Positions 1 to 4,204 of a stretch of DNA of 5,527 nucleotides are shown here, one piece after another (positions within the stretch are counted from its first letter, which is position 1; every line of letters starts with the position of its first letter). A program made the translations under genes and the position numbers. This stretch comes from Nitrosomonadales bacterium (lineage in GTDB: Bacteria > Pseudomonadota > Gammaproteobacteria > Burkholderiales > Gallionellaceae): the NCBI GenBank assembly GCA_016218465.1, contig JACREA010000116.1:1-5527 (forward strand), read 5' to 3'. Below the pieces are notes generated by a model. It did no database searches. It was not told the DNA's origin and saw only the letters and a program-made list of their open reading frames with translations.

Positions 1-381
1 CAGCAGCGCCCGGAAGCGGCATGGCGCCTGAGCGCGCTATACCACGACGACGAAAGCGGTGAGCCGCGAATGCGCCAACTGTTGCCACTTGCAGCGCCGA
101 CCGGAAAATCGGCCTATTCCCATGCGCCTTTGCTCAATCTGGAACCGGCTCAGTTCTTGCCGCAGCTTACCGACCAATATTTTTACGCCGCGCTGCACGA
201 AGTTTTTTACGCTTCACTGATGGCGGAGAACCGCAAGCGGCTGGAGCACATGGACAGTGCCATCCGCCGTCTGGAAAAAGACGAAGCCAAGCTGCGGCTG
301 CGCTACAACGTGCTGCGCCAGGAAGAAATCATCGAGGAAATCGAGATCATCATGCTGAGCGCGGAAGCGCTGTCTGGTTAA
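1..381 (+). CDS. atpG: F1 ATP synthase gamma subunit, alternate (N-ATPase) type, C-terminal part
   Basis: This is the C-terminal 126 residues of an F1 gamma subunit. The frame is open from base 1, so the start lies outside the window. Gamma is the central rotor shaft that couples ion flow through the membrane Fo part to catalysis in the alpha3beta3 head. The family signature is the C-terminal helix: an aromatic and Ser stretch (FYASLMAEN), then an Arg/Met/Asp run (KRLEHMDSAIRRLEK), a YNVLRQEEI block matching the usual YNxxRQxxIT, and the E-I-x-E-I-I end that packs against the N-terminal helix. The sequence between the sheet and this helix diverges from housekeeping gamma subunits and ends without the usual GGA-A motif, which suggests the alternate or Na+-translocating N-ATPase group, where the gamma gene normally closes the operon. 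No co-directional ATPase gene follows here, which agrees. The family is fairly sure; the subgroup is less so. Confidence 0.85.
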   Translation, partial: QQRPEAAWRLSALYHDDESGEPRMRQLLPLAAPTGKSAYSHAPLLNLEPAQFLPQLTDQYFYAALHEVFYASLMAENRKRLEHMDSAIRRLEKDEAKLRLRYNVLRQEEIIEEIEIIMLSAEALSG

Positions 382-397
382 TTTGCAGAATGTATGT

Positions 398-404
398 CGG
401 AGGG
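398..404 (+). promoter_or_regulatory. Strong Shine-Dalgarno in front of the 19-codon frame
   Basis: CGGAGGG lies six bases before the ATG at 411. It is nearly a full anti-16S match and is placed where no long gene begins, which is the main reason to take the small frame seriously. Confidence 0.45.
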
Positions 405-410
405 AATAAC

Positions 411-470
411 ATGAACAGGACGCTCATAATCAAACTCCTCACGAAAGCGGTTGAACTTGCGCTGTTGTGA
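411..470 (+). CDS. Possible small protein of 19 residues
   Basis: A short frame reads MNRTLIIKLLTKAVELALL and then TGA. Its support is the ribosome binding site: GGAGGG at 399-404 is followed by a 6-base spacer and ATG, as good as any other translation signal in the window. The product would be a basic, amphipathic to hydrophobic helix (Leu, Ile and Val with Arg3, Lys9 and Lys13) without Cys, Pro or Gly. It begins 29 bases after the atpG stop, so it could be translated from the end of the ATPase transcript. It could be a membrane-associated small protein, a leader peptide, or the remnant of a broken gene. A second short frame (475-531) follows without a good binding site. I recognise no family. 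Confidence 0.3.
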   Translation: MNRTLIIKLLTKAVELALL

Positions 471-543
471 AACAATGTTGCCTGCCGGCGGTTTTGTTGT
501 CTCCGCCTTCCTGCTTACGACCCAAAAATAATATTTGCGGCGT

Positions 544-605
544 ATCAGACAAACGCTGACAACAAACTTTCCTGACTCCTTACACAATAATCAGGCAAAC
601 ACTGA
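544..605. repeat. Imperfect 16-base direct repeat pair
   Basis: ATCAGACAAACGCTGA at 544-559 recurs as ATCAGGCAAACACTGA at 590-605, with 14 of 16 bases identical and both differences being transitions. The start-to-start distance is 46 bases, a little over four helical turns. The pair lies about 185-245 bases upstream of the DUF1540 start. It could be a tandem binding site for a regulator or the trace of a local duplication. I do not recognise the motif. Confidence 0.4.
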
Positions 606-739
606 TAGCGCCCTTTACAAGCGAGGAATACTATTTTTCCAAGCGAATTTGGCTTTCGCGAGACTGGCGGCGAATGAATATGTTCCTGATGACAGGGGGT
701 GTTTTTACACATTCTTGCCATTTTCGGAGAGGTGTTCCG

Positions 740-753
740 CCAGACCGGTTTGG
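740..753. promoter_or_regulatory. Imperfect dyad upstream of the DUF1540 gene
   Basis: CCAGACCGGTTTGG reads as an inverted repeat around the central CCGG, with a single mismatched pair (G743 against T750). It is flanked further out by AGGT (730-733) and ACCT (756-759), which extend the symmetry with uneven spacing. It sits 35 bases before the ATG, just ahead of the ribosome binding site at 775-780, where a repressor or an RNA structure could act. Without a loop it fits a protein-binding dyad better than a terminator. No known operator is recognised. Confidence 0.25.
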
Positions 754-788
754 TGACCTGCCCAATAACCTGACAAGGAGATCATTCG

Positions 789-1088
789 ATGAAAACAATT
801 ACCCTTGAAATGCCTATTGTTACGAAATGCATTGCAAGCGAGTGCGTTTATAACGCGAACAGCAGTTGCCATGCCCGCGCCATTACCATCGGCGACTCCA
901 TCCACCCCGGCTGCGACACCTTTCTGGCGGGATCACGTCACACCAAGTCGGTCAATCAGATTGCGGGTATAGGCGCCTGCAAGACCGTCGGCTGCAAGTT
1001 TAACAATGACCTCGAATGCATTGCGGATAGCATTCAGGTTGGGATGGTAAAAAACGAAGCTAACTGCATGACCTTCGACTTGTGCTGA
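789..1088 (+). CDS. Small cysteine-rich protein with two DUF1540-like domains
   Basis: A 99-residue soluble protein made of two similar cysteine modules. Module 1 has Cys14, Cys19, Cys27 and Cys42 (spacing x4, x7, x14); module 2 has Cys64, Cys69, Cys77 and Cys93 (x4, x7, x15); Cys99 is the last residue. Both modules share the pattern C-x4-C-x-[YF]-N, a Cys-x-A step, an Ile-rich strand, and a closing C-x-T-F. This matches my memory of DUF1540, a presumed metal-binding domain of unknown role, often with two copies per protein. There is no signal peptide or membrane segment, so it is probably cytoplasmic. The start is supported by AAGGAG at 775-780 with an 8-base spacer. It follows a long leader and is probably the first gene of its transcript. 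Zinc or another thiophilic metal is the likely ligand, but that is inference. The family is fairly sure; the function is unknown. Confidence 0.85.
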   Translation: MKTITLEMPIVTKCIASECVYNANSSCHARAITIGDSIHPGCDTFLAGSRHTKSVNQIAGIGACKTVGCKFNNDLECIADSIQVGMVKNEANCMTFDLC

Positions 1089-1176
1089 ATGTCATCGGAA
1101 GGGTATCTATGTTGGGTAGTGCCTGAGCCAAGAGCAAGCAGGACCGGCAAAAGCGGTTTCAGAAACGGAGGTAGCG

Positions 1177-1572
1177 ATGAGTGCAATTTTCGGAATTGAG
1201 GAGCGCAATGCACAAGGTTTTATCGATACGGGTATTGTATGCTACCCCCGTTCGCCGGATGGCAAATCGGACTTGCACAGTATCGTTTCGACCATCAGGA
1301 ATGAAGACATAGTTTTCATCAAACATTGCACGCCAGGATCCAGCTTGCATATCAAAGCCGTAGGTATTGTGCTGTCCGATTATCCAACTGAAAGCGATCT
1401 TGGCAATTGCTTGGCTGTCGAATGGGTGTGGCAGGGCGAAAAAGTTCTGGATAATTTTGACGAAGTACTGTTTTTATGCGGCAACGCGCTCTACGAAGAG
1501 CATAACGTTATGGTGCAAAGGGAAATCATCAATTTGCTTCCGGAGAAATACAAATTACCGCAAGAATGGTAG
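1177..1572 (+). CDS. Hypothetical protein, 131 residues, possible PUA/EVE-like fold
   Basis: A real gene by its ribosome binding site (GGAGG at 1167-1171, 5-base spacer to ATG) and full-length open frame, but I do not recognise the family. The most characteristic block is residues 44-66: an acidic and aromatic strand (DIVFIKH), a short Pro-Gly turn (residues 53-54), then HIKAVGIVLS, followed later by VEWVW (residues 81-85). A 'do-not-enter/VFIK, then IKAVGIV' pair of strands recalls beta-barrel domains of the PUA/EVE type that read modified bases, but this is a resemblance only. The C-terminal part (residues 110-131) looks helical and charged. There is no membrane segment or signal peptide. 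Base composition differs from the right-hand genes: by hand count, bases 1441-1500 and 1501-1560 hold 25 and 23 G+C of 60, against 45 of 60 at 5101-5160. That could mean horizontal origin. The gene is separated from the DUF1540 gene by 88 bases. Confidence 0.8.
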   Translation: MSAIFGIEERNAQGFIDTGIVCYPRSPDGKSDLHSIVSTIRNEDIVFIKHCTPGSSLHIKAVGIVLSDYPTESDLGNCLAVEWVWQGEKVLDNFDEVLFLCGNALYEEHNVMVQREIINLLPEKYKLPQEW

Positions 1573-1707
1573 GAGCAAAACGCGAATCAGCCCGGCTTAA
1601 GTTACTGGCAGGTTTTGGTACATAAACATCAACTTCGATCAAATAGCCCGGCGAATTAATATCTTCAAAGCTTGCAGGTAAGCCACAACGTCGAATGTTG
1701 ATGCTTG

Positions 1708-1724
1708 GCCAGTGACATGCTGGC
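1708..1724. promoter_or_regulatory. Short inverted repeat before the phosphorylase ribosome binding site
   Basis: GCCAG (1708-1712) and CTGGC (1720-1724) can form a five-pair stem with a seven-base loop, extendable by two G-T wobbles. It ends eight bases before the phosphorylase Shine-Dalgarno sequence and covers the weak upstream GTG at 1712. It is too short and lacks a T-run, so it is not a terminator. A role in translation of glgP is possible but unproven. Confidence 0.2.
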
Positions 1725-1731
1725 TGATTGT

Positions 1732-1737
1732 GAGGAG
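1732..1737 (+). promoter_or_regulatory. Shine-Dalgarno that decides the phosphorylase start
   Basis: GAGGAG stands 10 bases before the ATG at 1748. The ATG at 1739 is only one base away, too close to be served by it, and the GTG at 1712 lies upstream of it with no purine-rich site of its own. This favours 1748. Confidence 0.55.
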
Positions 1738-1747
1738 AATGGCAATC

Positions 1748-3442
1748 ATGCTCGACGAATTTATTCATGAACCGCGCGTAGCGTATTTCTCGATGGAGAT
1801 CGCGCTGCGCAATGAAATTCCGACCTATGCCGGCGGGCTGGGGATACTCGCCGGCGATACGATGCGAACGGCTGCCGACCTTGAATTGCCTATGGTGGCG
1901 GTCAGCCTGATATGCCACGCCGGCTATTTCCGCCATGAAATCGACGCGCAAGGGCGGCAGACGGAGCATTCTGCAACGTGGGACATCAAGCACTGGACCC
2001 AACCCCTCGACGCCAAGATTGCTGTGCAGATCGATGGCCGCACGGTCTGGATCGGCGCATGGTTGTATATACTCGAAGGCCACATGGGCGGACGCCAGCC
2101 GGTGTTGCTGCTTGACACCGACCTGGATGAGAACAGCAGCGATGACCGCAAAATCAGCCACTATCTTTACGGCGGCGATAATGTCTACCGGCTCAAGCAG
2201 GAAATTGTACTTGGGTTAGGAGGCGTACGTCTCTTGCATGCAGTCGGATTCACGATCAAGCATTACCATATGAACGAGGGGCATTCCGCACTGCTCGGGC
2301 TGGAACTGATGCGGCGATATGCCTATTCCACTGAGGACCTGAGACCCGGTGAATCGCGCTATGACCTCCCACTTGTGCGCGACCTGTGCAGCTTTACCAC
2401 GCACACTCCGGTCGAGGCCGGGCATGACCGCTTTTCCTACGATCTGGTGCAACGTGTACTCGACAATGATTTCGACATCGAGACCATCAAGCGTTTGGCC
2501 GGAGAGGACAGCCTCAATATGACGCGGCTGGCGCTGAACCTCAGCGAATACGTCAACGGTGTCGCCAAGAAACACGCCGAAGTGTCCAACGCGATGTTCC
2601 CCGGATATAAGGTGCACGCGATCACCAACGGTGTGCACCCTTTCACCTGGTCTGCCGAAAGCTTCCGCCAGCTTTACGACCATTACACTCCCGGCTGGCG
2701 CCACGAGCAGCAGTTGCTGATGCGCGCCGACTGCTGTATTCCCGATGTCGCTATCTGGGAAGCGCATACTCAGGCGAAACAACACCTCATCGAAAAAGTC
2801 CAGGCGCTCACCGGCGTATTGCTTAAACCTGATGTTCCGATTTTTGGTTTTGCGCGGCGCATGACTGCATACAAGCGCCCGGATCTACTATTCACCGACC
2901 TGGAGCGTTTGCGGGCAATTGCGCGCAACCAGCCGTTCCAGATCGTGTTCGCCGGTAAGGCGCACCCGAATGATGAAAGCGGAAAGCACTTGATCGAGCA
3001 ACTGCACGCTCATGCACGCGCTCTTGCCGATTCGATACCGGTGGTCTATCTGCCCGATTATGATATGGCGCTTGCCCAGTTGCTGACTGCAGGAGCGGAC
3101 GTGTGGCTCAACACGCCGCTGCCGCCGCTCGAGGCTTCGGGCACCAGCGGCATGAAAGCAGCATTCAACGGCGTACCCAACCTGTCAGTGCTCGATGGCT
3201 GGTGGATTGAAGGCTGCCTCGAAGGCGTAACCGGCTGGGCAATCGGCGATACGGCGGGAATGGCTGACGGCAAGGCACAAGTGCTCTACGATAAGCTCGA
3301 GAAAGTGGTGCTGCCGCTGTATTTCAATAGCGACCGCAGCGGGTGGATCAGGGTGATGAAAGGAGCGATCAGCAAGAACGCCTCGTATTTCAACAGCCAC
3401 CGCATGATGCGCCGCTATGCGACGGAGGCGTACGCCCGATAA
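1748..3442 (+). CDS. glgP: Alpha-glucan (glycogen/maltodextrin) phosphorylase, short form
   Basis: A GT35-family enzyme that removes glucose from the non-reducing end of glycogen or maltodextrin with phosphate, giving glucose-1-phosphate in the cytoplasm with pyridoxal phosphate as cofactor. Visible marks (numbered from 1748): FSMEIAL at 14-20 and YAGGLGILAGD at 27-37 (N-terminal glycine-rich block); HMNEGH at 174-179 (active-site region); THTPVEAGHDRF after that; RRMTAYKR with Arg370 and Lys376; GKAHPND with Lys404; and EASGTSGMKAAFNG with Lys470, the expected PLP Schiff-base lysine. At 564 residues it is much shorter than the classical 800-residue GlgP/MalP and belongs to the divergent short group (the TIGR02094-like type). 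I chose ATG 1748 because GAGGAG lies 10 bases upstream and the protein then begins right at the conserved FIHEPRVAYFSME block. Longer starts at GTG 1712 or ATG 1739 would add 12 or 3 residues. It is probably the first gene of a set with the HD-GYP protein and the ATPase. Confidence 0.92.
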   Translation: MLDEFIHEPRVAYFSMEIALRNEIPTYAGGLGILAGDTMRTAADLELPMVAVSLICHAGYFRHEIDAQGRQTEHSATWDIKHWTQPLDAKIAVQIDGRTVWIGAWLYILEGHMGGRQPVLLLDTDLDENSSDDRKISHYLYGGDNVYRLKQEIVLGLGGVRLLHAVGFTIKHYHMNEGHSALLGLELMRRYAYSTEDLRPGESRYDLPLVRDLCSFTTHTPVEAGHDRFSYDLVQRVLDNDFDIETIKRLAGEDSLNMTRLALNLSEYVNGVAKKHAEVSNAMFPGYKVHAITNGVHPFTWSAESFRQLYDHYTPGWRHEQQLLMRADCCIPDVAIWEAHTQAKQHLIEKVQALTGVLLKPDVPIFGFARRMTAYKRPDLLFTDLERLRAIARNQPFQIVFAGKAHPNDESGKHLIEQLHAHARALADSIPVVYLPDYDMALAQLLTAGADVWLNTPLPPLEASGTSGMKAAFNGVPNLSVLDGWWIEGCLEGVTGWAIGDTAGMADGKAQVLYDKLEKVVLPLYFNSDRSGWIRVMKGAISKNASYFNSHRMMRRYATEAYAR

Positions 3443-3496
3443 TTTCTAACACCATCGAAACGGCGCTCCCGATCAACTCACCTAAAGGGACTTATC

Positions 3497-4204
3497 ATGA
3501 GCACTACCACAGACCCCCGCAGTGTCATGAATATCGAGGCAGATATACTGGAGCGGGCAGATGCCGAATTCGCCGAAGCATTAGTCGAGGCGTTGGATAT
3601 TCGCGAGCACGAAACCGGCGAGCACTCCAAGCGGGTTGCCTGCCATACCTTGGTGCTGGCGCGCCGTTTTACCTCAGATGCCGGCCAGTTGCGGCAAATT
3701 TACTGGGGCTCCTTGCTTCACGACATAGGCAAGATCGGGATACCGGACGCAATCTTGTTGAAACAGGATTCGCTCGATGAAGAAGAGTGGAATGTGATGC
3801 GCACTCATCCCGAAAAAGGATACCGCATCGTCTCGCAAATTCCGGACATGAAAGAAGCCGCCGAACTCGTGTTTAGCCATGAGGAGCGTTTCGATGGAAG
3901 CGGTTATCCGCGTGGGCTGCGTGGTGAACAAATCAGCCTGGGGGCGAGGCTGTTTGCCGTGATAGATACGCTGGATGCAATTACTTCAGACCGCCCTTAT
4001 CGCAAGGCAGGCTCGTTTGAACAGGCACGCGAGGAGATAGTCAGCATGAGCGGCACACAATTCGACCCGGCGGCAGTGCAGGCATTTCTGGCAGAAGAGG
4101 CAACGTTGCGCGAAATGGTGGAGGCCAAGTGCATGCTGCCGAACGACTTGGCCATACCTCAAACACAAATGAAAGGAGCGGGCCGTGGCAACACCCGACA
4201 TTGA
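3497..4204 (+). CDS. Stand-alone HD-GYP domain phosphodiesterase
   Basis: A 235-residue cytoplasmic protein that is almost entirely an HD-GYP domain, the family that hydrolyses cyclic di-GMP (some members cyclic GMP-AMP) to linear products. Metal-site residues are visible: Glu39 and His43 (ETGEHSKRV), His75-Asp76 with Lys79 (HDIGK), His104, His128, the GYP triplet at 136-138, and Asp157, with Asp160-Arg166-Pro167-Tyr168 in the usual DAITSDRPYR motif. The Glu39/His43 pair is what trinuclear members carry. One deviation is visible: the usual HHExxDGxGYP reads HEERFDGSGYP, so the second His is Glu129. There is no receiver, PAS or GAF domain in the short N-terminus (about 25 residues), so input must come from a partner or from expression. 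ATG 3497 has AAGGGA at 3485-3490 with a 6-base spacer. It starts 54 bases after glgP and overlaps the ATPase gene by 20 bases, suggesting one transcript. Confidence 0.9.
   Translation: MSTTTDPRSVMNIEADILERADAEFAEALVEALDIREHETGEHSKRVACHTLVLARRFTSDAGQLRQIYWGSLLHDIGKIGIPDAILLKQDSLDEEEWNVMRTHPEKGYRIVSQIPDMKEAAELVFSHEERFDGSGYPRGLRGEQISLGARLFAVIDTLDAITSDRPYRKAGSFEQAREEIVSMSGTQFDPAAVQAFLAEEATLREMVEAKCMLPNDLAIPQTQMKGAGRGNTRH
4172..4178 (+). promoter_or_regulatory. Shine-Dalgarno inside the HD-GYP gene that fixes the ATPase GTG start
   Basis: AAAGGAG with a 6-base spacer precedes the GTG at 4185. In this frame a TGA at 4170-4172 blocks any earlier start, and the next Met is codon 12, inside the YHS domain. 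GTG 4185 is therefore the only start that keeps the N-terminal domain whole. Confidence 0.75.

Larger units (their letters stand above)
382..788. other. Long non-coding leader between atpG and the DUF1540 gene
   Basis: About 400 bases with no gene I can support firmly. It is clearly richer in A+T than the flanking genes. It contains a possible 19-codon ORF at 411-470, an imperfect direct repeat at 544-559 and 590-605, small overlapping inverted repeats at 643-674, and an imperfect dyad at 740-753. Open frames on both strands here (for example a TTG-started 73-codon frame at 535-756) lack a ribosome binding site and any recognisable motif. A promoter for the DUF1540 gene should lie here, but I find no convincing sigma-70 pair. 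A TAATAT hexamer at 529-534 has no good partner 16-18 bases upstream. No strong terminator follows atpG. Confidence 0.6.

Noticed and set aside
487..507. GGCGG / CCGCC inverted repeat as an atpG terminator
   Set aside because: Only five pairs with an 11-base loop and no T-run after it. It is too weak to call a rho-independent terminator.
378..587. 69-codon frame on the minus strand
   Set aside because: No ribosome binding signal or family resemblance, and it overlaps the end of atpG and the leader only.
535..756. TTG-started 73-codon frame in the leader
   Set aside because: No ribosome binding site, no recognisable motif, and it ends in the dyad region just before the DUF1540 gene. The composition looks non-coding.
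1634..1662. Possible sigma-70 promoter for glgP (TTCGAT, 17 bases, TAATAT)
   Set aside because: The -10 box is fair but the -35 box matches the consensus at only two positions, so I do not report it as a promoter.
1712..1747. Upstream GTG or ATG starts for the phosphorylase
   Set aside because: There is no purine-rich site before GTG 1712, and ATG 1739 is only one base from the Shine-Dalgarno sequence. The added residues do not match the family's conserved N-terminus.
1529..2161. 210-codon minus-strand frame opposite glgP
   Set aside because: It lies opposite the conserved N-terminal half of the phosphorylase and has no family features.
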